The position numbers and the translations under genes were made by a program. Shown one piece after another: positions 43,281 through 51,934 of a DNA stretch of 54,329 nucleotides (the stretch's first letter is position 1; each line of letters starts with the position of its first letter). The DNA is taken from NCBI GenBank assembly GCA_903893945.1, contig CAITOF010000114.1, forward strand, positions 1 to 54,329, written 5' to 3'. The notes beneath the pieces are model-generated. The model made no database searches and was not told the origin of the DNA. It saw only the letters and a program-made list of their open reading frames with translations. Source of the stretch: an uncultured Oxalobacteraceae bacterium (GTDB lineage: Bacteria; Pseudomonadota; Gammaproteobacteria; Burkholderiales; Burkholderiaceae_D).

Positions 43281-45494
43281 ATGGCGCGCCAATTTACCCT
43301 GCGCAAGCTACCCTGCTATGTGGCGGGCTTGTGTGTAGCATCTTCTGTTTATGCATCACCTTTATTGACTGACAACGCTGAAACAGCGGAAATTCAACCG
43401 GCAATCAATGACACGGCGTCAGCTGACTCGCCGCCGATCGATACCGAGGTGACCACGGTCGAAGTAATCGGTGCTCATCTGAAAAGTGAGCGCATTGAAC
43501 TTTCGCCCAAAATCGGCACAACGGTCTACACGGTCAATACCGACATGATCAATGCGCTGGGTCAGGGCAATGACACGCCGTTTAATGAAGTACTGTTGCG
43601 TCTGCCCGGTGTCGACCAGGACTCCAAGGCCTCGGGATCCCTGCATGTTCGCGACGACCACGGAAATGTTCAGTACCGTGTCGATGGCGTGATTCTGCCA
43701 GAAAGTATTACCGGGTTCGGTCAGTCAATTGATACGCGGTTTATCGACAAAATCGATTTTGTGACCGGTGCGTTGCCTGCACAATACGGACTGCGAACCG
43801 CCGGTATCGTTGATATCCAGACCAAGGAAGGTGAAATTACGCCGGGCGGTCAGATCGGTATCCTGACAGGTACCCACAATTATTATGAGCCGAGTATCGA
43901 GCTGTTCGGCAGCCAGGGAAAATTCAACTATTATTTATCGGGAAGTTATCTTGCGAACTCGCTCGGTATTGAAAATCCGATCCCGACAAAAAATGCGCTG
44001 CACGACGATACCACCCAGACGAAGTCATTTGGCAGCCTGTCGTATTTTGTTGATAATTCCACCCGTCTTGGCCTGCTGTTCGGCACCTATGCAGGTAATT
44101 TCCAGATACCGAACAACCCTGACCAGACCGCGCAATTTTCTCTGGCAGGTTACAGCAATGCGGCCACCGGATTCAGCTCGATTGCCTCAGCGCAAATTAA
44201 TGAAAACCAGAGTGAGGTCAACCGGTTTTTGGTGTTGTCGTACCAGAAAAGTCTGGGCGATCTGAATTATCAGGCATCGTATTTCCATCAGTACTCGGAC
44301 CTGCACTACACGCCGGACCCGATCGCCGACCTGATCTATCTCGGCACCGCATCCGATACACTGCGCTCCAATAATGCCAACGGCGTACAACTCGATGCCA
44401 GCTACCGGCTTGTACCGGACCACACCGTGCGAGCGGGGTTGGCGTACATTCACCAGGTGACGGCCAGCGATAACACCGTCAGTGTATTCCAGACCGGCAA
44501 CGCCGGCGCGCAAGTCAGCACCGTTCCATTCAGCATCGTCGACAATACCGGCAAAGCAGGCAATCTGGAAAGTTTCTACGTGCAGGACGAGTGGCGCATT
44601 TCTGCGCCGCTGACCCTGAATTACGGCCTGCGCTATGATCATGTCGATGCGTTCATTCAGGAACAGCAGCTTAGTCCACGTATCAATCTGGCATATAAGT
44701 ACAGCGATGCAACAGCATTCCATGCAGGGTATTCGCGCTATTTCACGCCACCACCGCAAGAACTCGAAGCGCAAAGCAGTATCAACCTGTACGCCAATAC
44801 CACCAATGCTGCCCAGGTGTCAGTGTCTGATCCGGTCAAGGCGGAACGAACCCACTATTATGATATTGGCGTAAGTCAGAAAGTGAGTGAACAGCTGACA
44901 ATGACCGCGGATGCGTATTACAAAAAAATTGCCAATCTGATCGACGAAGGGCAATTCGGCCAGGCGCTGATCCTGTCGCCGTTCAATTACGAACGTGGTT
45001 ACGCCAAAGGACTCGAACTCTCGTCCATCTACACCGGTAAGCGCTGGGGCGCATTTCTGAATTTCACCTATCAGAAAGCCCAGGGTGAAAATATCATTAC
45101 CAGCCAGAGCCTGTTCGCCCCGGATGAATTGGCGTACATCGCGAATCACTATATTTTCCTGGATCATGACCAGACCTATTCTGTATCAGGCGGCACTCAT
45201 TACCATTTTGGTGATTCACAGATCAGTACGGATGTCATCTACGGCAGCGGTCTGCGCAATACGCCCCCCGGCGGTGCACCTAATTCGGCAGAATTGCCAG
45301 GCTATGTCACGGTCAATGCCGCATTGACGCACACCTGGAAGCATACGCCGATCGGCACACTGGACGGACGCCTGGCCATTATTAATATTTTTGATAAATC
45401 TTATTTGCTGCGCGATGGTACCGGCGTCGGCGTCGGTGCACCACAGTATGGTGCAAATCGCACTTTCTACGCCGGCATCAGTTCAGAATTCTGA
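43281..45494 (+). CDS. TonB-dependent outer-membrane receptor
   Basis: A 737-residue receptor: signal peptide to about residue 25 (SSVYASP), a plug domain from about residue 55 to 180 (VLLRLPGVDQDSKASGSLHV, YRVDGVILPES, LPAQYGLRTAGIVDIQTKEG), then a 22-strand type barrel ending in phenylalanine (YAGISSEF). A TonB-box-like stretch is possible near TTVEVIGAH. AAAAGG precedes the ATG. The upstream DUF2946-like gene suggests a metal substrate such as copper, but the ligand cannot be told from the sequence. Confidence 0.92.
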   Translation: MARQFTLRKLPCYVAGLCVASSVYASPLLTDNAETAEIQPAINDTASADSPPIDTEVTTVEVIGAHLKSERIELSPKIGTTVYTVNTDMINALGQGNDTPFNEVLLRLPGVDQDSKASGSLHVRDDHGNVQYRVDGVILPESITGFGQSIDTRFIDKIDFVTGALPAQYGLRTAGIVDIQTKEGEITPGGQIGILTGTHNYYEPSIELFGSQGKFNYYLSGSYLANSLGIENPIPTKNALHDDTTQTKSFGSLSYFVDNSTRLGLLFGTYAGNFQIPNNPDQTAQFSLAGYSNAATGFSSIASAQINENQSEVNRFLVLSYQKSLGDLNYQASYFHQYSDLHYTPDPIADLIYLGTASDTLRSNNANGVQLDASYRLVPDHTVRAGLAYIHQVTASDNTVSVFQTGNAGAQVSTVPFSIVDNTGKAGNLESFYVQDEWRISAPLTLNYGLRYDHVDAFIQEQQLSPRINLAYKYSDATAFHAGYSRYFTPPPQELEAQSSINLYANTTNAAQVSVSDPVKAERTHYYDIGVSQKVSEQLTMTADAYYKKIANLIDEGQFGQALILSPFNYERGYAKGLELSSIYTGKRWGAFLNFTYQKAQGENIITSQSLFAPDELAYIANHYIFLDHDQTYSVSGGTHYHFGDSQISTDVIYGSGLRNTPPGGAPNSAELPGYVTVNAALTHTWKHTPIGTLDGRLAIINIFDKSYLLRDGTGVGVGAPQYGANRTFYAGISSEF

Positions 45495-45594
45495 CAGGCA
45501 ACGAACGGCGATACAACCAACACTGAAAAGCACCGGTATTTTCTGCGAAATTGCGCCGGTTCGTCAGAGGCCTGGGGCTGGATGCAGGCACGCC

Positions 45595-46413
45595 TCAGGA
45601 TCCGCACAAGGGCAGGGCCAATGCCTGTAATACTTCGCCCCGGTCAGTTTGCACAAAAGCGGCCACACCGAGATTTTCAATGGTCAAGGAAGCGGGTACG
45701 ACGAAGTTGTACGACAGGTAGGTCGTGTTGTGCCCATGATAATCCGGCGACAGTTTCTGTTCTGCCCAGTCTCTCACGGTGTAATCATGCAGCAAGGTAA
45801 CCCCGCTGTTTTCACCTGCGCCTACGTCAGACCGTATCGCGTTTTCATAAAGAACCACATACAGTTTCCCGTTCTGCATGGCACTGGCATTCACATTAAC
45901 CTGCAGCCTGCCATCGATGACACGACCTGTTGCAATATCAATGTCGGCTTGCGCTGGTTTGGTATTGATGAATTTGACGGCCGCAGAAATTTGATGGAGC
46001 CACGCGCGAGATTCTTTACCCTGCAGAAAAAACTCGGGTGTATACACCGTGCGGCTGGATGCCAGACCAGACAACCATCGCTGGCGCAGCGTGAAGGCAT
46101 TTTTTGCAAATACGTCACGCCAGCCCAGGTCATCCCAATAATCAACATGAAATGAAAGCGGTACCACTTCATCGGCCGTCATGGCATCTGCATTGACAGG
46201 GATGGCCCGAAAGCCGCTGATGAATTTCTCGGCAGGGGGACAACTATCGCATCCCTCCGAGGTATAGAGTTCGAGCAGCGCAACAGTATAAGCCAGGCTT
46301 CGTTTTTTGCAGGATTGGGCGTCCGCATTATTGAATGCGGCAGCACCCATCAAGCCGAGGCAACTGACTGCCCATATTGCTTTTACTGCCACTGTCGTAC
46401 CCGGAAATTTCAT
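45595..46413 (-). CDS. DUF1223-family thioredoxin-like exported protein
   Basis: A 272-residue exported protein of the DUF1223 family. A signal-like start (AVSCLGLMGAAAFNNADAQS) is followed by the thioredoxin-like active site ELYTSEGCDSCPPAEKFI with a CxxC pair, then HVDYWDDLGWRDVFAKNAF and RTVYTPEFFLQGKESRAWL, all family signatures. A periplasmic redox role is likely but untested for the family. It converges on the TonB receptor gene with about 100 bases between them. Confidence 0.9.
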   Translation of the reverse strand: MKFPGTTVAVKAIWAVSCLGLMGAAAFNNADAQSCKKRSLAYTVALLELYTSEGCDSCPPAEKFISGFRAIPVNADAMTADEVVPLSFHVDYWDDLGWRDVFAKNAFTLRQRWLSGLASSRTVYTPEFFLQGKESRAWLHQISAAVKFINTKPAQADIDIATGRVIDGRLQVNVNASAMQNGKLYVVLYENAIRSDVGAGENSGVTLLHDYTVRDWAEQKLSPDYHGHNTTYLSYNFVVPASLTIENLGVAAFVQTDRGEVLQALALPLCGS

Positions 46414-46744
46414 GGAGCCCCCAATCAGTTAGTGCTGATCAGTCGGATGAAACGCCGGAAACTTACAGGTTATTTAACCAGTTCCAGCCAGCTGACAACT
46501 CTATCACCGCGCAAAAGATGCCAATTTACAACTTTTAGTTTAATGCGGGAGTACAAAAGTCCCGCATAGTCGATTGAATTGTCAAATTTAATACGCTATC
46601 GTGGTTATAGCAACGCCGGTTAACCTGAACAGCAATCCGTTCGTCCTGCACGGACGTGGATCGCCCCCTGTCAGCCGAAAGACCCCTGTCTGTAAATCTG
46701 ACATAATGCTAGCCAACCTGTAACACTGAGCACTCATTGAGCCC
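46414..46744. other. Divergent intergenic region with an 8-bp hairpin
   Basis: These 331 bases separate two divergent genes and should contain both promoters. At 46543-46567 ATGCGGGA and TCCCGCAT form a perfect 8-bp stem with a nine-base loop, with no T-run on either side. It may be an operator or a leader hairpin. No coding frame is convincing. Confidence 0.45.
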
Positions 46745-47467
46745 ATGTACCGTTCTATCATTGCATCGATACTGTTATTCATCGCAGCAACCGGGTCGTC
46801 AAGCAGCGCACCCGCTGTCACGCTGTGTGCTGAGCGTCCCTGGCTGAGTGCGATCATGCTTGAGCAGCTGAAAAAGAATACCGGAATAACCCTCCAGGTT
46901 CAAACTGCACCGTGGTTGCGCTGCATTTATGAAATGCAGAACGGGCAGGTGGATGGGGCGTTCAAGGCCAGCTTCAAAACCGACCGACTGGAATATAGTG
47001 TTTACCCGATGGTGAACGGGAAGCTCGATGTCGACAAGCGCATGACCACGGAAAGTTATCACCTGTATCGACTGAAGGGATCGAAAATCAGCTGGGACGG
47101 AAAAACATTTACCAACCTTGATGGCAAAATCGGAGTGCAAACCGGATTCTCCATCGCTGATTTCCTGACTTCCATGGGAATACCGGTCGATAGCGGAGCA
47201 AATTCTGCTGAAACCAACTTGCGCATGCTGGTACGGGGCCGGTTTAATGGCGTCGCGCTGCAAACCCAGGAGGGCGACAGTCTCCTGACCGGTGAATTCA
47301 GCGAAGTCGAACGCGTCAATCCGGCTCTGGTCGAAAAACCGTACTTCCTGGTCTTTTCCCGCCAGTTTTTTGCTGACCATCCTGATATCGCCAATCAGAT
47401 CTGGGCGGCCATAGCGAAAATTCGTGAATCTGCCGACTACATTAAAGCCAGCGGCGAAGCGAAATAG
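46745..47467 (+). CDS. Periplasmic substrate-binding protein (SBP family 3)
   Basis: A 240-residue exported protein with a signal peptide (SIIASILLFIAATGSSSSAP) and a two-lobe solute-binding fold of family 3 (VTLCAERPWLSAIMLEQLKK, MQNGQVDGAFKASFKTDRLE, KIGVQTGFSIADFLTSMGIP). No ABC permease gene is near, so it may be an orphan binding protein or a sensor-type protein. Ligand unknown. Genes of this kind are common as single copies in betaproteobacteria. Confidence 0.85.
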   Translation: MYRSIIASILLFIAATGSSSSAPAVTLCAERPWLSAIMLEQLKKNTGITLQVQTAPWLRCIYEMQNGQVDGAFKASFKTDRLEYSVYPMVNGKLDVDKRMTTESYHLYRLKGSKISWDGKTFTNLDGKIGVQTGFSIADFLTSMGIPVDSGANSAETNLRMLVRGRFNGVALQTQEGDSLLTGEFSEVERVNPALVEKPYFLVFSRQFFADHPDIANQIWAAIAKIRESADYIKASGEAK

Positions 47468-47600
47468 CGGCAGGTTGCCACATCAAGTTCGCATACCCTG
47501 AAGACCCTACCCGGACGAATCCATCGTCAACAGCGCCGCCTTCAGGCGGATTTCAGGAAACAGGGCACAGGCTACAATCCGCCATCGGGTCGATCAAGGC

Positions 47601-48383
47601 TTAACCCGGGATCGTGTTAGCCTGCGCCGCAATCAATACCGAGTCCACTGTAAAACTACCGTCCTGTTCGACTGAAAAATAGTCAGTGACTTCAGCACTG
47701 GCAAATTGCTGCAACGACCGGATCGCCTGGACATGCGATTCAGGTGTATTCATCCGCTCTACCCAGGTGGTGAACTCCAGCCGAAGCCGAAACGCCGTGA
47801 CTGATCGAACCGTGAAACCGGCGGTGTTGAGCAAATGTTGCCATTCACCGAGCGACGCATTGCGCACATGTGAAGGGTCGCGAAGTAATTCCAGCGCTTG
47901 TAACCAGGTATTCAACAAGGGTGATGCCGGGGAGGTGACATCCATAAAAAACGCCAACCCACCAGGCTTCAGTACTCGTCGCATCTGGGCAAGTCCTGCC
48001 GGCACATCGTACCAGTGATGGGTGCTGTAACGGGTGACGGCAATGTCAAAGGATGCAGAGGCGCACGGCAGCGACTCGGCGGCGCCCTGCTTGGTGATCA
48101 CGTTATTCATCCCGCGGCGTCTGGCTTCGTCAGCAACCACTCCGAGCATCTGTTCCGATAAATCATAGGCAACCACCGAGTTGACCAGCGTAGCCAGCCG
48201 GTATGTGGCGTGACCACCCCCGCAACCCAGGTCCAGCGCAATTGCCTCCGGGCGTTGACCTATCAGGTCGGCCATTTGATCAAGGTCTGCGCCGTTGGCA
48301 TGTACAGCGCTGGTGAGATAGGACTGTGCTCTGGCACTGAATTGACTGTCTACGATGCGGTTATGGGTGTCGTTATTAATCAT
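47601..48383 (-). CDS. Class I SAM-dependent methyltransferase
   Basis: A 260-residue Rossmann-fold methyltransferase of the UbiE/Methyltransf_11 kind. The SAM loop is AIALDLGCGGGHATYRLA (about residues 49-66); next come VVAYDLSEQMLGVVADEA and, later, FDIAVTRYSTHHWYDVPAGL and RRVLKPGGLAFFMDVTSP. Substrate cannot be inferred. The gene is transcribed away from the regulator fragment at 48448, across a 64-base gap, so it may once have been controlled by it. Confidence 0.9.
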   Translation of the reverse strand: MINNDTHNRIVDSQFSARAQSYLTSAVHANGADLDQMADLIGQRPEAIALDLGCGGGHATYRLATLVNSVVAYDLSEQMLGVVADEARRRGMNNVITKQGAAESLPCASASFDIAVTRYSTHHWYDVPAGLAQMRRVLKPGGLAFFMDVTSPASPLLNTWLQALELLRDPSHVRNASLGEWQHLLNTAGFTVRSVTAFRLRLEFTTWVERMNTPESHVQAIRSLQQFASAEVTDYFSVEQDGSFTVDSVLIAAQANTIPG

Positions 48384-48447
48384 GGTGAACCTGTCAGGTT
48401 GGGGCTAGTGGTGCTATTGTCGCCTTTAATTTTAACTAGTACAATAA

Positions 48448-48753
48448 TTGATTGATGACTGGGCAACCCGATCCCGACGCCTCGTGGCCGAGTTCCGCGC
48501 AGACTACAGCCGAAGTCCGGACGATATTCAGATACGGGAATTAATCGATGAATTATCGGCAAAGAGTCATTACTTCGTCGAATGCTGGAAGGAACAAACC
48601 GTATTGCACCGTGATGGTGGCACACGAAGTTTCCATCACCCGGTCCATGGGCAACAGAATTTTATACAGACCACCCTGTTAGTCGCGACCCAGCAGGACT
48701 GCAAGTTGGTGTGTCTTGCGCTGGTAACCGGTGCGGACCGGCCAGAGCACTGA
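48448..48753 (+). pseudogene. Truncated MmyB-type transcriptional regulator (C-terminal fragment)
   Basis: The 101-residue frame corresponds only to the last part of a MmyB ligand-binding domain, as found at the C-terminus of XRE-family regulators of about 270 residues: RRLVAEFRADYSRSPDD, IRELIDELSAKSHYF and RSFHHPVHGQQNFIQTTLLV. The helix-turn-helix half and the first part of the domain are missing, and an in-frame TAA (48445-48447) stands just before the TTG at 48448. This is probably a remnant left by a deletion. Confidence 0.7.
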
Positions 48754-48815
48754 TTGTTCAATGGTTTGTGCCATGGCGCTGGAAACCAAAACCTGGCCAA
48801 TCGTACCTAAATTGC

Positions 48816-48845
48816 GTCTAACTTTATTGTGCCTAACTTTATTAC
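48816..48845 (+). repeat. Two tandem 15-bp direct repeats
   Basis: GTCTAACTTTATTGT is followed directly by GCCTAACTTTATTAC, sharing CTAACTTTATT. It lies in the 277-base AT-rich gap after the regulator fragment, which otherwise shows no gene. Its meaning is unknown. Confidence 0.4.
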
Positions 48846-49030
48846 CAAATTTGCCAAAATCAGGCTGAACATTTTAATGGTGGCAAATTTCCCGGCGAAA
48901 ATTTCTTAGCTTTGACGGTAATATGGACTAACAATTTGTATTTCGGTAATCTTTGCATGGCGGGTAAGTGCCCTGAGGCGACGGTCGACGTTCTACATAG
49001 CGGCCATTCAGATCAACTATCCTGTAATTC

Positions 49031-49078
49031 GTCATTCCCGCGAAGGCGGGAATCCAGTGGCACGTCAGTGCCTTCAAC
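49031..49078 (+). repeat. Left 48-bp inverted repeat of the GIY-YIG unit
   Basis: This arm holds two hairpins in a row: ATTCCCGC-GAAG-GCGGGAAT and GGCAC-GTCA-GTGCC. It pairs with the reverse complement of 49457-49504, with 45 of 48 bases the same. Its inner edge is one base from the stop codon of the GIY-YIG gene. The first hairpin resembles widespread short repeats such as Neisseria dRS3 (ATTCCC-N8-GGGAAT). Confidence 0.85.
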
Positions 49079-49079
49079 A

Positions 49080-49418
49080 CTAATTCTCATCAGGCGGCGG
49101 GGCAAATAATGGTTTCAAGGGTGTCACCTCTCCATTAATTTCGGGCCACAAATCAATCCATTCCGGATTTCTTTCTTCAATCAATTTCAACTTCCAAGCT
49201 CTATTCCATTTTTTCAATGCTTTTTCACGTCTGATCGCTGATTCCATGGTGGCGTGCATTTCATACCAGACCAGCGTTTTCACAGAATAGTCGCAGGAAA
49301 ACCCCTCAACACTACCTTCCCGATGTTGCCATATACGTTGAATGAGATTCGACGTTACGCCAACATATAACGTTCCATTTCTTTCGCTGGCAAGCAGATA
49401 TACAGCTGGTTGTTTCAT
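49080..49418 (-). CDS. GIY-YIG endonuclease domain protein
   Basis: A 112-residue single-domain GIY-YIG nuclease. The motif pair is present in variant form (VYLLAS... GTLYVGVTSNL), followed by the catalytic arginine region LIQRIWQHREGS and the later helices with EKALKKWNRAWKLKLIEE. Small stand-alone proteins of this type are often annotated as UvrC-like or UPF0213-like; the target is unknown. The gene sits inside a 474-base unit bounded by 48-bp inverted repeats, one base from the left arm and 38 bases from the right arm, which suggests that the repeats and gene move or are maintained together (inference). Confidence 0.9.
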   Translation of the reverse strand: MKQPAVYLLASERNGTLYVGVTSNLIQRIWQHREGSVEGFSCDYSVKTLVWYEMHATMESAIRREKALKKWNRAWKLKLIEERNPEWIDLWPEINGEVTPLKPLFAPPPDEN

Positions 49419-49456
49419 TTCACAAGCATCAATAAATAAGGATTTTTCTTGCTGAC

Positions 49457-49504
49457 GTTGAAGGCGCTAACGCGCCACTGGATTCCCGCCTTCGCGGGAA
49501 TGAC
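49457..49504 (-). repeat. Right 48-bp inverted repeat of the GIY-YIG unit
   Basis: Reverse complement of the left arm with three base changes. Two of the three fall at paired positions of the second hairpin, so GGCAC/GTGCC on the left becomes GGCGC/GCGCC on the right and the stem is kept; the third is in the loop. The first hairpin is unchanged. It lies upstream of the GIY-YIG start codon and could also carry its promoter region. Confidence 0.85.
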
Positions 49505-50008
49505 GCGGGGCGCGTAGCTGGGACGCCGAGTCGGTACGGCGACTGTCAACTTTGTGCCGATTTCTGCCTGTTACAGTTTCAGATCCCCGACCGTTTCCAA
49601 CTGGACGCGGCAGATTTTTTGTCTGTAATCCTGCTGGTTTTCTGTATAGTGCAGCCGATTTAAAAGTTGCAAATTAACATCATTTAAGAGACTATAGGTT
49701 TATTGCGTGTTTGTAAATGCCCAATGTAGAGCATTGCCTGGGTTAATTTAATGCTTTATCGTTTGTTGCAATGCGCGCTTTTAGATTTTTCAAGGGCAGA
49801 AACCGCTGCGCATTCCTGTCATTGGGCAGCTCCACCAAAATTTACGAATTGAGTGACTCAGGGCGTGGTGCTGACGGTCGATTTCTCAGAAAAAAATTAA
49901 CGGGTGATGATTAAATAATACCGCTGGAACAATTGATGGCGACTTCTACAATACAGTGAAGCGTCAAAAGGAAAGACAAATTTCATTTGCCAATTTAAAG
50001 GATGTTCA
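49505..50008. other. AT-rich intergenic region before the serine hydrolase gene
   Basis: 504 bases with no convincing gene. AT content rises from about 49600 onward, as in the following gene, which suggests that the two arrived together. A purine-rich AAAGG lies just before the hydrolase ATG. No RNA gene or clear promoter was recognised. Confidence 0.4.
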
Positions 50009-51529
50009 ATGTTTATAAGATTTCGCTTTAGTCCTTTGTTCTTGTTGCTTTGCACATTGACTGTTTCATCGGTCAACGCTGCTGCAATAGAAACTACCAT
50101 TCCTGATAAGAGTGCAGCGCGAGTGTCCGCGAAGAAAGAAAACATTACTGCGGCTCAAAAAGGAGCAATTGATAGTTACGTGAATGCCGAGATGAATCGT
50201 CAGCACATCCCAGGCGCGACTGTTGGAATTTTTCGACATGGTAATTTGGTCTATAGTCAGGGATATGGTTACGCGAACCTTGAGTGGCAAATTAAGATGC
50301 GCCCAGATACGATCATGCAATCAGGCTCCGTCGGCAAGCAATTCACCGCTACTGCCGTATTGATGTTGGTGGAACAGGGCAAAGTTGGACTTGAGGATTC
50401 TATACGCAAGTATTTCCCAGAGAGCCCTGAAACCTGGCAGGCGATCAAGGTCAAGAATTTGTTATCCCACAGTTCTGGCCTTGCGGAATATGAAACACCG
50501 GAACGCGGCATGCCTGGAGCAGTATTCGATCTACGCGCGGATTTTAGTGAAGATCAATTGGTTAAGAATGCCGGCACGATGCCGATCGACTTTGCCCCAG
50601 GAGATAAATTCGCCTACAGCAACACCAATTACATGTTGCTTGGTATTTTGATACACCGGGTGAGTGGTCAATTTTATGGCGACTACATGCAAGACCATAT
50701 TTTCCATCCGCTTGGTATGGATTCAACGCACATCATCTCCGATAGGGACATTGTAAAGAATCGTGCATCGGGGTATGAGGTCGAAATAAATAATATTAAA
50801 AATCAAAAATATGTCTCGGCGACATTCAATTCTACGGGTGATGGGGCTCTTTATTTCAACCTGCCGGATTTGGAGAAATGGGACCGTGCGCAATATGGAG
50901 AAAAAATTCTGTCATCAACAGTGAAGCAACAGATGTGGACTCCATTCGTCTTAAATGATGGAAAACCTAATCGCGGCAACTATGGTTTCGCTTTCTTTAT
51001 AAATCAGGTCAATGGACATCGTGTCATAGAGCATACCGGTGCCTGGCAGGGCTTTACGACAATGGTCTCCCGCTATGTCGACGATGGATTGACGGTTGTT
51101 GTGTTGACCAACCTTGATTCAGATCATGCTTATCCTGAAAATATCGAGCGAGTGGTTGCCGGCATTGTGGAGCCAGAACTGATGCCAGTGTCGGCCACGG
51201 TAATCAAAGATGAGCAGCCAAATATCGTTTCGACAGTACATAAACTTTTCATAGAGACTGCGGACGGACGCGATACTTCAGACTATTTCGCTCCAGAATA
51301 TGGCTACCGATTCGACGCCGACGACGCGGCAAAATTGAATTTTAGTATGCCACCTAATTGGCGTGGCTCTACAATGGAATTGATTAGCCGAAAGGCAATC
51401 GGCGACAAACTTGAATCGCGTTATCGCATTGGAAAAGTTAACAATCGTCGTATTGTCGCTGTTCAAACAACGGCAAGTGGAAAAGTAACCGCTTTCTCGA
51501 TTTACTCCGATCCTGATAACCGTTATTAA
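50009..51529 (+). CDS. Serine hydrolase of the class C beta-lactamase/esterase family
   Basis: A 506-residue exported enzyme with a signal peptide (LFLLLCTLTVSSVNAAAIE). The beta-lactamase-like domain covers about residues 55-390, with the nucleophile in SGSVGKQFTATAVLM (SxxK), YSN in FAYSNTNYMLLGI, and HTG in VIEHTGAWQGFTTM. A C-terminal region of about 110 residues is less conserved. Related proteins are peptidases or esterases at least as often as true AmpC enzymes, so resistance should not be assumed. Base use is AT-richer than in the polysaccharide genes, a hint of transfer. Confidence 0.9.
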   Translation: MFIRFRFSPLFLLLCTLTVSSVNAAAIETTIPDKSAARVSAKKENITAAQKGAIDSYVNAEMNRQHIPGATVGIFRHGNLVYSQGYGYANLEWQIKMRPDTIMQSGSVGKQFTATAVLMLVEQGKVGLEDSIRKYFPESPETWQAIKVKNLLSHSSGLAEYETPERGMPGAVFDLRADFSEDQLVKNAGTMPIDFAPGDKFAYSNTNYMLLGILIHRVSGQFYGDYMQDHIFHPLGMDSTHIISDRDIVKNRASGYEVEINNIKNQKYVSATFNSTGDGALYFNLPDLEKWDRAQYGEKILSSTVKQQMWTPFVLNDGKPNRGNYGFAFFINQVNGHRVIEHTGAWQGFTTMVSRYVDDGLTVVVLTNLDSDHAYPENIERVVAGIVEPELMPVSATVIKDEQPNIVSTVHKLFIETADGRDTSDYFAPEYGYRFDADDAAKLNFSMPPNWRGSTMELISRKAIGDKLESRYRIGKVNNRRIVAVQTTASGKVTAFSIYSDPDNRY

Positions 51530-51577
51530 ATCTTAGGCCGGCGGTGGTCGTATCATGATGCATGGCTGGTGACAAAA

Positions 51578-51691
51578 ATGCGTCACCTGCACATCACTTT
51601 CACGTTGAGAACCGACTGCAAACAAATTCGGGTCATCTCGGCACGTGACATGCACAGAAAGGAGCGAGAAATTTATGAAAAAGCAGCTTAA
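51578..51691 (+). pseudogene. brnT: Remnant of a BrnT-family toxin (C-terminal part)
   Basis: In this frame the bases encode HITFTLRTDCKQIRVISARD followed by MHRKEREIYEKAA and a stop. The pattern FTLR...IRVISARD-M-RKER-IYE is the usual C-terminus of BrnT (DUF497) ribonuclease toxins. The N-terminal two thirds, with the catalytic residues, are absent. Its end overlaps the antitoxin start by 17 bases, the normal toxin-antitoxin order. Confidence 0.6.
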
Positions 51692-51836
51692 AACCAAACC
51701 GGAATTTGCCAGCTAGGCAGAGGAACGCGCCTTTTCGGAAACGCATGATTCGACCGAATACCTGGATTGGACAAGAGCGCTTACTGCAAAGCCACATGAA
51801 CCAAGTCGAATTTATTTTTTACCCTCAACGTCGTAA
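51675..51836 (+). pseudogene. brnA: Broken BrnA/CopG-family antitoxin
   Basis: The ATG at 51675 opens MKKQLKTKPEFAS, then an in-frame TAG (51714-51716), then AEERAFSETHDSTEYLDW. The continuous reading matches the N-terminus of CopG/BrnA-like antitoxins (...EAEERxFWETHDSTEYxDW). After this the match is lost (ALTAKPHEPSRIYF) and a TAA ends the frame at 51836, so the DNA-binding ribbon-helix-helix part is gone. AGGAG-like sequence lies upstream. The pair is dead. Confidence 0.65.
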
Positions 51837-51934
51837 GCACTGAAATTAGATTGCATATAGAAAATATCTGGCAGTGTTTAATTGTAGTTGCTTAAAAATA
51901 CTGCTGCCATTTTTTAATAAATTCGCAGACCAAT

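Noticed and set aside
48912..49109. Plus-strand 65-codon frame across the left inverted repeat
   Set aside because: Its second half is only translation of the repeat (SFPRRRESS), a common false gene in genomes with this repeat type.
49031..49504. CRISPR array
   Set aside because: There are only two repeat copies, in opposite orientation, with a gene between them and no regular spacers.
50009..51529. Antibiotic-resistance beta-lactamase
   Set aside because: The SxxK, YSN and HTG motifs are shared by many esterases and peptidases; nothing in the sequence shows AmpC-like drug hydrolysis.
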